DNA of 64,000 nt. Origin: a bacterium (lineage in GTDB: Bacteria > Desulfobacterota > Binatia > HRBIN30 > CADEER01). This document shows, piece after piece, positions 1 through 9,212 of this stretch; the stretch's first letter is position 1, and each line of letters opens with the position of its first letter. The stretch covers positions 517,001-581,000 of the forward strand of contig JAHBUY010000001.1 in NCBI GenBank assembly GCA_019637795.1. The letters are read 5' to 3'. The translations under genes and the position numbers were made by a program. A model generated the notes under the pieces. That model did no database searches. It was not told where the DNA came from and worked only from the letters and a program-made list of their open reading frames with translations.

Positions 1-661
1 TGGCGATCGCGGTGGTGAAGCCGCCGGGCCCGTACCGCAGCACCTGCGCGCCGCGCAACCGCAGGTAGGTCTCGATCACCTGCATGCGCCCGCGGCCGTA
101 GGCGTGGGTGTTGGTGACGTAGAAGCGATCGACGCCGACGGCGACCAGGTCGTTGGGCATCACCAGCCGCGGGTCGGTGAGCGTCGCGCGGTGCGTCAGG
201 GTGTCGCCGGCGAGGTCGTAGATCTCGATCGTGTGCTCCGGCCAGCCGTGTCCAGGCGCCGGGTGATTGACGGCGAACAGCACCTCGCGTCCGTCGGGTT
301 CGCGCCACAGGCTGATCCCGTGCGGCTGCAGGTAGAGCCCGGCGTCGGGCGTCAGGTTCACCGGCACCGCGTCCACCGCGTCGAGCGAGTACGACCAGAT
401 GCCGCCCGGCACCGGCCGGCCCGACCGCGCGGCGCGCCGGTCGTAGGCCGAGATGATGGCCCGCCGCGCCGGCGCGTCGATGGTGAGATCCTCCGGCCCG
501 ACCGGGCCGGTAACCAGCCGGCAGTGGCCGTCGAAGTGCGGCGTGATGCGGATGAACATCCCCCCGACCCAGGCGAGGCGGGCGAGTGCCGCGACCACCA
601 ACGTGGCGATGGCGAGCAGGGCGACGAGGACGATGCGCCGGCGCCTGGGCATGCTCCTCAT
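1..661 (-). CDS. Paraoxonase/arylesterase-like lactonase (3' part cut off by window edge)
   Basis: The visible 220 codons begin with a short basic stretch and a hydrophobic segment (about residues 8-26), so the protein is probably membrane-anchored or exported. The following sequence has the pattern of the serum paraoxonase / SMP-30 six-bladed propeller family: a GPEDLTID-type blade start, ISAYDRR, then PHGISLW followed by VNHPAPGHGWPEHTIEIYDL, and MPNDLVAVG with FYVTNTHAYG. In this family Asn and Asp side chains in NDLVAVG-type turns bind the central calcium, and members hydrolyse lactones and esters. The start is the ATG at 659-661; an internal ATG at 650-652 is possible. The gene is divergent from the PLP enzyme at 737, leaving about 75 bases for both promoters. 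The rest lies beyond base 1. The family is fairly certain; the substrate is not known. Confidence 0.78.
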   Translation of the reverse strand, partial: MRSMPRRRRIVLVALLAIATLVVAALARLAWVGGMFIRITPHFDGHCRLVTGPVGPEDLTIDAPARRAIISAYDRRAARSGRPVPGGIWSYSLDAVDAVPVNLTPDAGLYLQPHGISLWREPDGREVLFAVNHPAPGHGWPEHTIEIYDLAGDTLTHRATLTDPRLVMPNDLVAVGVDRFYVTNTHAYGRGRMQVIETYLRLRGAQVLRYGPGGFTTAIA

Positions 662-736
662 GTGGCGGCCATGGCATGGAAGTCAATGCGCCGCCGCGAC
701 TTGCCGCTGGCGTTGGCCACGTGGCAATGCACGGCG

Positions 737-2188
737 ATGCGCATTCCCGCCAGAGGTCTACCGAAGGACGAGATCTTCCGCCGCCTGGAAGCGTTCCGCG
801 CCGACGACGTGAGCTGGCGCAGCGGCCGCACCTGGGCCTACGTCTACGATCCGGGCGCGGAGGCGGAGGCGGTCATCAAGCAGGCATACACGATGTACCT
901 GTCGGAGAACGGGCTCGACCCGACCGCGTTTCCGAGCATGCTGCGACTGGAGAACGCGCTGGTCGGCATGGGCGCCGCCCATCTCAACGCCACCCCGGGG
1001 GTGGTCGGCAATTTCACCAGCGGCGGCACCGAGAGCATCATCCTGGCGGTGAAGACGGCGCGCGACCACGCGCGCGCCCATCGGCCGCAGATCACGGCGC
1101 CGGAGATCGTCCTGCCGGTCACCGCGCACGCGGCCTTCCACAAGGCCTGCCACTACCTCGACGTGCGCCCGGTGCTGGTCGAGGTCGATGCGACGACGTT
1201 CAAGGCCGACGCCGAGGCCATGCGGAGGGCGATCACGCCCAACACCATCCTGCTCGTCGGCTCCGCGGTGTCCTACGCGCACGGCGTCGTCGATCCCATC
1301 CCCGCGCTCGCCGCGCTGGCGCAGGAGCACGGGCTGCTGCTGCACGTCGACGCCTGCATGGGCGGCTTCCTGCTGCCCTACTTCCGCCGCCTCGGCGTCG
1401 ACGTGCCGCCGTTCGACTTCAGCGTCCCGGGCGTCACCTCGATCTCGATGGATCTGCACAAGTACGCCTTCGCCGCCAAGGGCGCGTCGCTGATCCTGTA
1501 CCGCGACAAGGAGCTGCGGCGGCACCAGATCTACGCCTGCGGGCAGTGGACCGGCTATTCGATCGTCAACCCGACGGTGCAGAGCACGAAGTCGGGCGGC
1601 CCGCTCGCCGCCGCCTGGGCGGTGCTGCACTTCTTCGGCGACGAGGGGTACCTGGCGCTCGCCCGTCAGGCGCTGGAGGCGACGCAGGCGATCGTCGCCG
1701 CCATCGACGCGATGCCCGATCTGCGCCTGCTCGGCCGGCCGCAGATGAATCTCATCGCCTTCACCTCCGACACGGTGAACGTCTTCCACATCATCGACGA
1801 GATGAAGACCCGCGGCTGGTACATCCAGCCGCAGCTCGGCTTCCACGGCTCGAAGGAGAACATCCACCTGTCGGTCAACCCGGCGAGCGCCCGCTGGGTG
1901 GAGCCCTTCCTCGCCGATCTGCGCGCGTGCACGGCGATCGCCAGGACGCTGCCGAGCGGCGCCATCGCCGCCGGCATCCGCGACGCCTTCGCCACCGTGC
2001 GGCCCGATCAGGTCACGCCCGAGATGCTCGAACAGATGCTCGCCATGGCCGGCGCCGGCGGCAACGCGCTCCCCGGCCGCATGGCCGAGATCAACGAGGT
2101 GCTCAACGCGCTGCCGCCACAGCTCACCGAGCGCCTGCTGACCGAGTACATGAACCTCCTGCAGGTGCCGCCCGAGGATGACGGTTGA
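737..2188 (+). CDS. PLP-dependent group II decarboxylase / sphingosine-1-phosphate lyase-like enzyme
   Basis: This 483-residue protein has the fold-type I PLP layout of the glutamate decarboxylase / S1P lyase family. It has the phosphate-binding turn TSGGTES (94-100), the cofactor Asp in LHVDACMGG (Asp205) and the Schiff-base lysine in SMDLHKYAFAAKG (Lys242). HKYxxxxKG is more like sphingosine-1-phosphate lyase than bacterial GAD. Such enzymes cleave or decarboxylate phosphorylated long-chain amino alcohols or amino acids; the substrate here cannot be read. The ATG at 737 is chosen because homology begins at once (LPKDEIFRRL), while the long in-frame extension upstream is the shadow of the paraoxonase gene. 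A transmembrane helix, found in many eukaryotic S1P lyases, is absent, so the protein is probably cytosolic. The gene stands alone, divergent from the lactonase. Confidence 0.87.
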   Translation: MRIPARGLPKDEIFRRLEAFRADDVSWRSGRTWAYVYDPGAEAEAVIKQAYTMYLSENGLDPTAFPSMLRLENALVGMGAAHLNATPGVVGNFTSGGTESIILAVKTARDHARAHRPQITAPEIVLPVTAHAAFHKACHYLDVRPVLVEVDATTFKADAEAMRRAITPNTILLVGSAVSYAHGVVDPIPALAALAQEHGLLLHVDACMGGFLLPYFRRLGVDVPPFDFSVPGVTSISMDLHKYAFAAKGASLILYRDKELRRHQIYACGQWTGYSIVNPTVQSTKSGGPLAAAWAVLHFFGDEGYLALARQALEATQAIVAAIDAMPDLRLLGRPQMNLIAFTSDTVNVFHIIDEMKTRGWYIQPQLGFHGSKENIHLSVNPASARWVEPFLADLRACTAIARTLPSGAIAAGIRDAFATVRPDQVTPEMLEQMLAMAGAGGNALPGRMAEINEVLNALPPQLTERLLTEYMNLLQVPPEDDG

Positions 2189-2471
2189 TCGGCGCCCGCC
2201 GGGCGCGAGCGGCCCCCACCGCCGAACAGGCGGCTGCGCGGCGCGCGCCGTCCCGGCGGCGCCGAACCGATCCGTCGGGTGAGGAGGACACGGGCTCGGC
2301 CCCGACTGGATCGGCGATCGTGGCCGCCTGTGCGGATCCGCCGCCCGCATGGTCGCGAATCCGTCACCGCGCGACATCAGAACATCACCGCGGCAACAAC
2401 CGGCGGTAACATCGGCGCGATATGTGGCCGAGCGAGGGAACCGCCTGGAGGACCCCGGGGGGGGATGGGCG
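2189..2471. other. Intergenic, no gene recognised
   Basis: There are 283 bases between the PLP enzyme and the sulfotransferase. No convincing coding frame, tRNA or strong terminator is visible. The last 80 bases are slightly less GC-rich (around 2376-2430) and are a plausible promoter or leader for the sulfotransferase. Confidence 0.4.
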
Positions 2472-3449
2472 ATGCCTCGAGGGATGATCAGCCGGTCGAG
2501 CGCCGCGCTCGGCCGATGGTGGGGGATCCGCATGGAGTCCATGGATGCGTGGGCGGCGCCGCCGCCCGCACGCCTCGTCCTCGTCTTGAGCTCGGAGCGA
2601 TCGGGATCGACGCTGCTGCGCGTGATCCTCGGCGAGCACAGTCGCATCGTCGCGCCACAGGAGCTGTTCCTGCTCCGCTATCCGGACTTCGACGCCTGGC
2701 GGGCTCGCAAACCCGAGGCGCTCGAGAGCCTGCTGGAATTCTTTCTCCTCGCCGGCCACCCGCTCTCGGAATCGGCGATCGAAGCGGCGTGCCGAGGACG
2801 GGCGACGACCGACGTGTACGAATGGATGTTGACGCATCTGCCGGCGGGCGGCCTGTTGATCGACAAGACGCCCGCCTATGCCAACGACTCGATCGCGCTG
2901 GTGCGCTCGGCGTCCCTGCGGCCATTCTACATCTGGCTCATCCGCCACCCGCTCGCGGTCGTCGACTCGCACGTCCGCCTCAAGGAGGCCGCGCCGGACC
3001 GCCGCCCGCTGCCGCGGCGCGTCCTGCGCCCGATCCGCGCCGCGGTGGAGCGGCTGGTGGGCGGCATGAGCGCCCTGGCGCGGGAGCGGGAAGCCAAGTG
3101 GGTGGTGCAGAACCTCAACATCCAGACCTTCCTGCGGCGGATCCCGGGCGCGCGACGGGCGACGGTGCACTACGAGGATCTGGTGCGACAGCCCGACGCG
3201 GTGATCGCGTCGCTCTGCGCGGCGATGGGCATCGCGTTCGAGCCCGGGATGCTCCAGCCAGAGACGCGACAGCGCCAGAATCCGCACCTCGGGGATCCGA
3301 ACTTCCACCGGCACGCCGGCATCGACAGGCAGACGGTCGAGAGCTGGCGGAACCGCTACGAGGAGCGCCACCTGCGCCCCGAGACGCTGCAGTTGATGCA
3401 GCAGATCGGGGTGCGCCGGGCGGACGCCCTCCACGCCTCCGCGGCGTGA
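2472..3449 (+). CDS. Sulfotransferase family protein
   Basis: The protein has the PAPS-dependent sulfotransferase pattern. A beta strand (LVLVLSSE) leads into the 5'-phosphosulfate loop SSERSGSTLLR (about residues 40-50), followed by a His- and Glu-containing segment (GEHSRIVAPQELFLL). A second motif with Arg-His-Pro after a strand (WLIRHPLAVVDS) resembles the 3'-phosphate-binding loop. The C-terminal third carries a VHYEDLVRQPDAVI segment, typical of the family, where the Tyr-Glu-Asp-Leu turn packs near the active site. The length (325 aa from 2472, or 305 aa from the ATG at 2532) is normal. Both starts have a G-rich ribosome site; the longer one is listed without strong preference. The acceptor (carbohydrate, lipid or small molecule) cannot be told. 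The next gene converges from the opposite strand. Confidence 0.82.
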   Translation: MPRGMISRSSAALGRWWGIRMESMDAWAAPPPARLVLVLSSERSGSTLLRVILGEHSRIVAPQELFLLRYPDFDAWRARKPEALESLLEFFLLAGHPLSESAIEAACRGRATTDVYEWMLTHLPAGGLLIDKTPAYANDSIALVRSASLRPFYIWLIRHPLAVVDSHVRLKEAAPDRRPLPRRVLRPIRAAVERLVGGMSALAREREAKWVVQNLNIQTFLRRIPGARRATVHYEDLVRQPDAVIASLCAAMGIAFEPGMLQPETRQRQNPHLGDPNFHRHAGIDRQTVESWRNRYEERHLRPETLQLMQQIGVRRADALHASAA

Positions 3450-3494
3450 CGCGGGCCGCCGCCGGGCGTGCGCCGGCCTCGGCGCGCGCCGCGA

Positions 3495-5858
3495 TCAGGG
3501 CCCGCAGCCGTCGTCGAGGGCGTTGTTCAGCGCGGCGATGAGCTCGTCGATCGTCACCTCGCCGCTGCCGTTGCGGTCCATGGCCGGGCAGGTGGAGACG
3601 GGCAGCGAGCCGAGGGCGATCGACACGCCGCGGATCAGCTCGTCGACGCGGACGACGCCGTCGCCGTCGCAATCGCCGACGCAGGGGATCGCGGTCGCGG
3701 TCGGCGACGGCACCGGCGTCTCGGTCGGGGTCGGCGAGGCGGTGTCGCTCGGCGTCGGCACGGCGGTGTCGGTGGCGGTCGGCGCCGGCGTCTCGGTCGG
3801 AGCGACGGTGTCGGTCGGTTCCGGCGTCTCGGTCTCGACCGGCGCCTCGGTCGGCGTCGCCTCCTCCTCGACGGTGGCGGTCGCCGACGCCTCGGGCGTC
3901 GGGCTCGGCGACGGCGTCTCGATCTCTCCGGTCGGGGTGGACGGCGCTTCGGTAATCGTCCCTTCGGCCGTCGCGGTCGGCGTGCCGGTCTCGACTTCCG
4001 CCGTCGGCGACGGCGTCGCGGTGCGGGTGACGGTGCGCGTGTAGGTCGGCGTCCGCGACGCCGTCGCCGTCCGCGTGCCGGTCGCCTCGGGCGTCGCGGT
4101 GCGGGTTTCCGTCGCCGTCGCGGCGCGAGTGGCGGTGCGGGTGGCGGTGTCGGAGGGGGTCGCGGTCGCGGTCCGCGTCGCGGTGTCGGTGCGGGTCGCG
4201 GTCGGCGGCAGCGAGCCGGTGATGACCGGCGTCGGCGTGCGCGTCGCGGTCGCGGTGCGCGTTCCGGTCACGGTGCGGGTGGCCGTGACGGTGACCGTCG
4301 CGGTGATGGTGGGCGTGACCGAGCGGGTGACGGTGAACGTGCGGGTCGCGGTCGGCGTGCGGGTGACCGTCGCGGTGCGGGTGTTGGTGGGGGTCGGCGA
4401 ATGGCTCGGGGTGGCGGTGATGCTCGGGGTCAGCGTGATGGTGCGGGTCGGCGTGATGGTGCGGGTCGGGGTCTCGGTGCTGGTGCTGGTGATCGTCGGC
4501 GTCGCCGTCGGCGCGGTCGAGGTCACGGTCGGCGTCTGGCTCGGCGTCAGGGTGATGCTCGGCGTGCGGGTCACCGTGCGCGTGCTGGTCGGCGACAGCA
4601 TGCCGACGACGCGGACGACGCCGTTGTTGCTCGAGGTGAGCAGGGCGTTGCCGGTGGCGCCGAAGGCGATGGCGAGCTCGTTGAGCAGCCCCAGGTTCAC
4701 CTCGGTCGGGGCGTCCGCGGCGATGATGACGTGGCAGGAGTACACCAGGGTCGCCGGCAGCGGGTCGGCGCCGAACTGGCGGAAGACCGTCGCCCGCACG
4801 GTGCCGCAGGCGTCGTCCTGACAGACGAAGGTCGGCGGCACCAGGGCGGAGAGGCCGGGGTTGACGGCGCAGTCGGGCGCGCCGCCGCCGAGGCGCGCCA
4901 CCGGCAGCAGGGGGTCGAAGACGATGTCGTTGCGGATGCCGACGACGACCTGGTCGCCGGGGTCGAGCGAGACGCCGATGCTCACCTGGGAGCCGGGAAC
5001 GCCGAGCGCGTTGCCGACGGTGATCAGGGGCTTGGTGTTCATCGCCGAGGAGTCGGTCGGGGTCGGCGAGGCGAACGCCGGCGAGGTGCGGGTCGGCGTG
5101 GCGGTGCGCGTCGGCGTCAGCGTCAGCGTGACCGTCTCGGTCGCGGTCGGCGTCGGCGTATCGGTCGGCCGGGTCGGCGTCGCGGTGCGGGTGTCGGTGG
5201 GCGTCGCGGTGATGCCCATGGTGGGCGTGATGGTCGGCGGCACGGTGTCGGTCGGCGTCGCGGTGACCGACGGCGTGCGGGTCGCGCTCGCCGTCGGCGA
5301 CGGCGGCACCTCGCTCACCACCTCGACCACGCCGGCGGCGCCGTCGGACGGCAGCGTCTGATTGACGTTGTCGCGCACCTCGACCGCCACGGTGGACAGC
5401 GGATAGCTGCCGAGCGGCGCGGCGGCGTCGACGGCCGCGACGCAACTGTAGAGCAGGCCGCCGGGCAGCGGCGGGCCGCTGCTGCGAAACACGATCACCC
5501 GCGTCTTGCGGCAGCCGCCGGCGACGACCTCGAGGCAGTTGCGCGAGATGGCGGTGTTGGCGGCGAGGTCCGGATTGAGGCTGCACTCCGGCTCGCCGTT
5601 CGGCAGCCGTTTGAACAGCACCGACGACTGCAGCTCGGCGACGATGTCGTTGCGCGCGTAGTAGACGGTCTGCGCGCCGGGATCGAGCGCGACCGGCACG
5701 TCGACCTCGCTGCCCGGCTGCGCCGAGGCCTTGCCGACGGCGACGATCGCCGGCACCACCGGCGTCCGCGTGCGGGTGGCGGTCGCCGACGGCGACTGCG
5801 CGAGGGCCGCCGCGGCCAGCCACGGCGCCGCGACGATGAAGCCGATGGTCAGGCGCAA
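3495..5858 (-). CDS. Secreted Thr/Pro-rich protein with two cohesin-like domains and a C-terminal dockerin-like pair
   Basis: This is a 787-residue exported protein. The signal peptide covers about residues 1-20 (cleaved near ALAQS). A cohesin-like beta domain (about 30-165) opens with a PGSEVDVPVALDPG strand pattern. After a short Thr/Pro linker, a second copy (about 270-405) begins PGSQVSIGVSLDPG. Both copies contain the pattern of paired Cys around CSLNP/CAVNP and a YSC turn. About 280 residues of Thr-Pro-Thr-rich linker follow, then a C-terminal module with two Ca-binding loops, DCDGDGVVRVDELI and DRNGSGEVTIDELI, framed by Cys residues. That module resembles type I dockerin repeats. The linker is long, low in complexity and probably O-glycosylated or extended, consistent with a surface or released protein. 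The stop of the upstream esterase lies 4 bases before this start, so the two are probably co-transcribed. Its partner is unknown; a second dockerin-like protein lies at 35713. Confidence 0.8.
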   Translation of the reverse strand: MRLTIGFIVAAPWLAAAALAQSPSATATRTRTPVVPAIVAVGKASAQPGSEVDVPVALDPGAQTVYYARNDIVAELQSSVLFKRLPNGEPECSLNPDLAANTAISRNCLEVVAGGCRKTRVIVFRSSGPPLPGGLLYSCVAAVDAAAPLGSYPLSTVAVEVRDNVNQTLPSDGAAGVVEVVSEVPPSPTASATRTPSVTATPTDTVPPTITPTMGITATPTDTRTATPTRPTDTPTPTATETVTLTLTPTRTATPTRTSPAFASPTPTDSSAMNTKPLITVGNALGVPGSQVSIGVSLDPGDQVVVGIRNDIVFDPLLPVARLGGGAPDCAVNPGLSALVPPTFVCQDDACGTVRATVFRQFGADPLPATLVYSCHVIIAADAPTEVNLGLLNELAIAFGATGNALLTSSNNGVVRVVGMLSPTSTRTVTRTPSITLTPSQTPTVTSTAPTATPTITSTSTETPTRTITPTRTITLTPSITATPSHSPTPTNTRTATVTRTPTATRTFTVTRSVTPTITATVTVTATRTVTGTRTATATRTPTPVITGSLPPTATRTDTATRTATATPSDTATRTATRAATATETRTATPEATGTRTATASRTPTYTRTVTRTATPSPTAEVETGTPTATAEGTITEAPSTPTGEIETPSPSPTPEASATATVEEEATPTEAPVETETPEPTDTVAPTETPAPTATDTAVPTPSDTASPTPTETPVPSPTATAIPCVGDCDGDGVVRVDELIRGVSIALGSLPVSTCPAMDRNGSGEVTIDELIAALNNALDDGCGP

Positions 5859-5862
5859 TCGA

Positions 5863-6750
5863 TCACCCGAGATGGCGGCGCAGGAACTCGCCGATGCGCG
5901 CCTGCGCAGCGCGCGCCTCGGGCAGCAGGCCGAAGGCGTGCCACACGTGGATCATGTCGTCCCACACCTCGAGCGTCGCGTCGACGCCGGCCGCGCTGGC
6001 GCGGGCGGCGAAGCGGCGCGCGTCGTCGAGCAGGGTCTCGGCGCCGCCGACGTGCAGCAGCAGCGGCGGCAGGTGGCGCAGGTCGGCGAACAGCGGCGAG
6101 GCGAGCGGCGTCCGCGGATCGGCGCCGGCCAGGTAGGCGTCGGCCATGCGCTGCAGGCCGTCGCGCTGCACCATCGGATCGAGCGCCGCGCGGCTGGTCA
6201 TCGACTCGCCGGACTGGCTGAGGTCCAGCCACGGCGACAGCAGCGCCGCCGCCGCCGGCAGCGGCACGTCGCGGTCGCGCAGGGCGAGCAGCGTTGCGGC
6301 GGCGAGGCCGCCGCCGGCGGAATCGCCGGCGATGGCGAGCCGTCGCCGGTCGAAGCCGGCGTCGAGCAGAAAGCGGTAGGCCGCCACCGCGTCCTCCACC
6401 GCCGCCGGGAACGGGTGCTCGGGCGCCAGGCGATAGTCGAGCAGCAGCGCGCGCACGCCGGCGGCGCGCGACAGGTCGGCGGCGAGCAGGCGGTGGCTGT
6501 TGATCGAGCCGATGCAGTAGCCGCCGCCGTGCAGGTAGAGCAGGGCCCGCTGCGGATCGGCGCCGGCGGCGCCCACCCACTCCGCCGGCCGGCCGCCGAC
6601 CTCGCACGGGGTGCAGGTGACGCCCTCCGGCGGCGGCGCCAGCGCCGTCAGGTTCTCCATCGCCGCCCGCTGCTCGACGAAGCTCGCGTCGCGCGGAATG
6701 GGCTGGCCGCGCAGGAGATCGATCACCATCTGCAGCTCGGCGCTCGCCAT
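5863..6750 (-). CDS. HSL-family (family IV) alpha/beta-hydrolase esterase
   Basis: The 295-residue protein has the hormone-sensitive-lipase motifs in order: the oxyanion-hole HGGGYCIGS (about 74-82), LDYRLAPEHPFP, the nucleophile elbow GDSAGGG (Ser about 145) and a C-terminal Asp/His region (HVGGAETLLDD ... DMIHVWHAF) that supplies the rest of the triad. Members hydrolyse short- to medium-chain acyl esters. No signal peptide is seen, so it is cytosolic. It is first in a probable two-gene unit with the cohesin/dockerin-like secreted protein, 4 bases downstream. The start ATG at 6750 follows a purine-rich stretch (GGGGGAGAGC on the minus strand). The gene is divergent from the GH3 gene at 6882. 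Confidence 0.88.
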   Translation of the reverse strand: MASAELQMVIDLLRGQPIPRDASFVEQRAAMENLTALAPPPEGVTCTPCEVGGRPAEWVGAAGADPQRALLYLHGGGYCIGSINSHRLLAADLSRAAGVRALLLDYRLAPEHPFPAAVEDAVAAYRFLLDAGFDRRRLAIAGDSAGGGLAAATLLALRDRDVPLPAAAALLSPWLDLSQSGESMTSRAALDPMVQRDGLQRMADAYLAGADPRTPLASPLFADLRHLPPLLLHVGGAETLLDDARRFAARASAAGVDATLEVWDDMIHVWHAFGLLPEARAAQARIGEFLRRHLG

Positions 6751-6881
6751 GCTCTCCCCCGGGAAATCAACGATTTGTTGCCGTCGCGGAGAACGCAGCT
6801 AACCACACGCGCGCGGAATTGAGAAGGCGGCGACCGACGTCGCGATTGGGGCGCGCGCGGCCCCGTGGTACGAGCCCGGCC

Positions 6882-9212
6882 ATGACGGATCGGGTGGACG
6901 ACCTCCTGGCGCGGATGACGCTGGATGAGAAGCTCGCGCAGCTCGGCTGCGTCTGGTCGACGCAGCTCGTGGCCGACGACGCCTTCTCCCTGCCGCGGGC
7001 GAAAGAGCTGCTGCGCCACGGGACCGGCCACATCACGCGCATCGGCGCCTCGACCGGTCTGCGGCCGGCGGAGAGCGCCGCCTTCGCCAACGCCATCCAG
7101 CGCTTCCTGGTCGAGGAGACGCGGCTCGGCATCCCGGCCATCATCCACGAGGAATCGACCGCCGGCTTCACCGCCCGCGATGCCACCCAGTTCCCGCAGG
7201 CGATCGGCCTCGCCAGCACCTGGAACCCGGCGCTGCTCGAGGAGGTGGGGGCGGTGATCCGGGCACAGATGCTGGCGGTGGGGGCGCGGCAGACGCTGGC
7301 GCCGGTGCTCGACATCGCCCGCGACCCGCGCTGGGGGCGCACCGAGGAGACCTACGGCGAGGATCCGTACCTGGCCAGCCGCCTCGGCGTCGCCTACGTG
7401 CGCGGCGTGCAGGGCGACGACCTCGCCCGCGGCGTCGCCGCCACCGGCAAGCACTTCCTCGGCTACGGCGCCTCGGAGGGCGGCCTCAACCACGCGCCGG
7501 CGCACCTCGGACCGCGCGAGCTGCGCGAGGTCTACGCGCGGCCGTTCGCGGCGGCGATCCGCGAGGCGGGGCTGGCGTCGGTGATGAACGCCTACAACGA
7601 GATCGACGGCCTGCCCTGCGGCGGCTCGCGCGCCATCCTCGACGAGCTGCTGCGCGGCGAGCTCGGCTTCGACGGCGTGGTGGTCGCCGACTACTACACC
7701 ACGGCGCTGCTCTGCGCCTTCCACGCCGTCGCCGCCGACAAGGGCGCCGCCGGGCGCCTGGCGCTGGCGGCGGGGCTCGACGTCGATCTGCCGCAGCTCG
7801 ACTGCTTCGGCGAGCCGCTGAAGGCGGAGGTCGAAGCGGGCCGGGTGGCGCTGGCGCTGGTCGACCGCGCGGTGCGCCGGGTGCTGCGCCTGAAGGTCGC
7901 GCTCGGCCTCTTCGAGCGGCCGCTGGTCGATGCGGCGGCGGCGCCGGCGGTCTACCAGACGCCGGCGCAGCGGGCGCTGGCGCGCCGCGTCGCCCAGCAG
8001 TCGATCGTGCTGCTGAAGAACGACGCCGACCTGCTGCCGCTGTCGCCGTCGCTCGCCCGCCTCGCCGTCATCGGCCCCGCCGCCGACGACGTCCGCCTGC
8101 TGCAGGGCGATTACAGCTACCCGGCGCACCTCGAGATCATCTACCAGGGCGGCCGCCGCCGCCCGGCGGCCGACATCGCGCCGCGCCCCGACGCGGTCGC
8201 CTTCCGCCCCGGCCCCTACTTCGTGCCGATGATCACGCCGCTGGCGGGCATCAGCGCCGCGGTGAGCCCGCGCACCGAGGTGCGGCACGTCGCCGGCTGC
8301 GCGATCACCGGCGACGACGACAGCGGGATCGCCGCGGCGGTCGCGGCGGCGCGCGCCGCCGAGGTCGCGGTGGTGTGCGTCGGCGGCCGCTCCGGACTGC
8401 GACCGGAGTGCACCAGCGGCGAGTTCCGCGACGCCTCCGACCTCGGCCTCACCGGCGTGCAGCAACGGCTGGTCGAGGCGGTGGTCGCCAGCGGCACGCC
8501 CACCGTCGTCGTGCTGGTGAACGGCCGCGTCTTCGCGCTGCCCTGGATCGCGGCGCACGTGCCGGCGATCGTCGAGGCCTGGCTGCCCGGCGAAGAGGGC
8601 GGCGGCGCCATCGCCGACGTCCTCTTCGGCGCCGTCAATCCGTCCGGCCGGCTGCCGATCTCGATGCCGCGCACCGTCGGCCAGGTGCCGGTCTACTACG
8701 GCCACAAGTCGGGCGGCGGCCGCAGCCAGATGCTCGGCGATTACAGCGACGGCCCGACGACGCCGCTCTTCCCGTTCGGGCACGGGCTGTCGTACACGCG
8801 CTTCACCTACGCCGACCTCGCCATCGCGCCCGAGCGCGCCGACGCGACGGCGCCGATCGACATCCGCTGCGCGATCAGCAACGCCGGCCCGCGCGCCGGC
8901 GAGGAGGTGGTGCAGCTCTACGTCCGCGACGTCGTCGCCCGGGTCACCCGGCCGGTGATGCAACTGGTCGGCTTCGCCCGCGTCGGCCTGGAGGCGGGCG
9001 CCACCCGACACGTCACCTTCCGCCTCGACCCCAGTCAGCTCGCCTTCTTCGACGAGGCGATGCGCTGCGTCGTCGAACCCGGCGACTTCGACGTGCTGAT
9101 CGGCGCCTCGGCCGCCGACATCCGCCTGCGCGGCCGCTTCACCATCGACGGCCCCGAACGGACCCTGACCATCCCGGACCTGGTCCCCACCGCCGTGACC
9201 TGCGCCGGCTGA
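6882..9212 (+). CDS. Glycoside hydrolase family 3 (beta-glucosidase/beta-xylosidase type)
   Basis: The 776-residue protein shows the full GH3 domain order. The N-terminal TIM barrel begins MTLDEKLAQLG and carries KHFLGYG (Lys190/His191, substrate binding) and GFDGVVVADYY, where Asp270 should be the nucleophile. The alpha/beta sandwich domain (from about 370, with SIVLLKNDADLLPL) and the C-terminal fibronectin-III-like domain (about 665-770, with GEEVVQLYVRD) follow. No signal peptide is present, so it acts inside the cell on imported oligosaccharides or glycosides unless exported by another route. The start ATG at 6882 is where GH3 homology begins; about 20 upstream codons in frame lack family similarity. 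Sugar specificity (glucose or xylose) cannot be assigned. The divergent promoter region with the esterase spans 6751-6881. Confidence 0.93.
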   Translation: MTDRVDDLLARMTLDEKLAQLGCVWSTQLVADDAFSLPRAKELLRHGTGHITRIGASTGLRPAESAAFANAIQRFLVEETRLGIPAIIHEESTAGFTARDATQFPQAIGLASTWNPALLEEVGAVIRAQMLAVGARQTLAPVLDIARDPRWGRTEETYGEDPYLASRLGVAYVRGVQGDDLARGVAATGKHFLGYGASEGGLNHAPAHLGPRELREVYARPFAAAIREAGLASVMNAYNEIDGLPCGGSRAILDELLRGELGFDGVVVADYYTTALLCAFHAVAADKGAAGRLALAAGLDVDLPQLDCFGEPLKAEVEAGRVALALVDRAVRRVLRLKVALGLFERPLVDAAAAPAVYQTPAQRALARRVAQQSIVLLKNDADLLPLSPSLARLAVIGPAADDVRLLQGDYSYPAHLEIIYQGGRRRPAADIAPRPDAVAFRPGPYFVPMITPLAGISAAVSPRTEVRHVAGCAITGDDDSGIAAAVAAARAAEVAVVCVGGRSGLRPECTSGEFRDASDLGLTGVQQRLVEAVVASGTPTVVVLVNGRVFALPWIAAHVPAIVEAWLPGEEGGGAIADVLFGAVNPSGRLPISMPRTVGQVPVYYGHKSGGGRSQMLGDYSDGPTTPLFPFGHGLSYTRFTYADLAIAPERADATAPIDIRCAISNAGPRAGEEVVQLYVRDVVARVTRPVMQLVGFARVGLEAGATRHVTFRLDPSQLAFFDEAMRCVVEPGDFDVLIGASAADIRLRGRFTIDGPERTLTIPDLVPTAVTCAG

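Noticed and set aside
104-736. In-frame upstream extension of the PLP enzyme (about 210 residues rich in Arg, Val and His)
   Set aside because: It is the antisense of the paraoxonase-like gene, has no family similarity, and the PLP enzyme is complete from 737.
3900-4620. CRISPR-like spaced repeats
   Set aside because: The repetition is imperfect, has no constant repeat-spacer length and is explained by Thr-Pro codons of the secreted protein on the minus strand.
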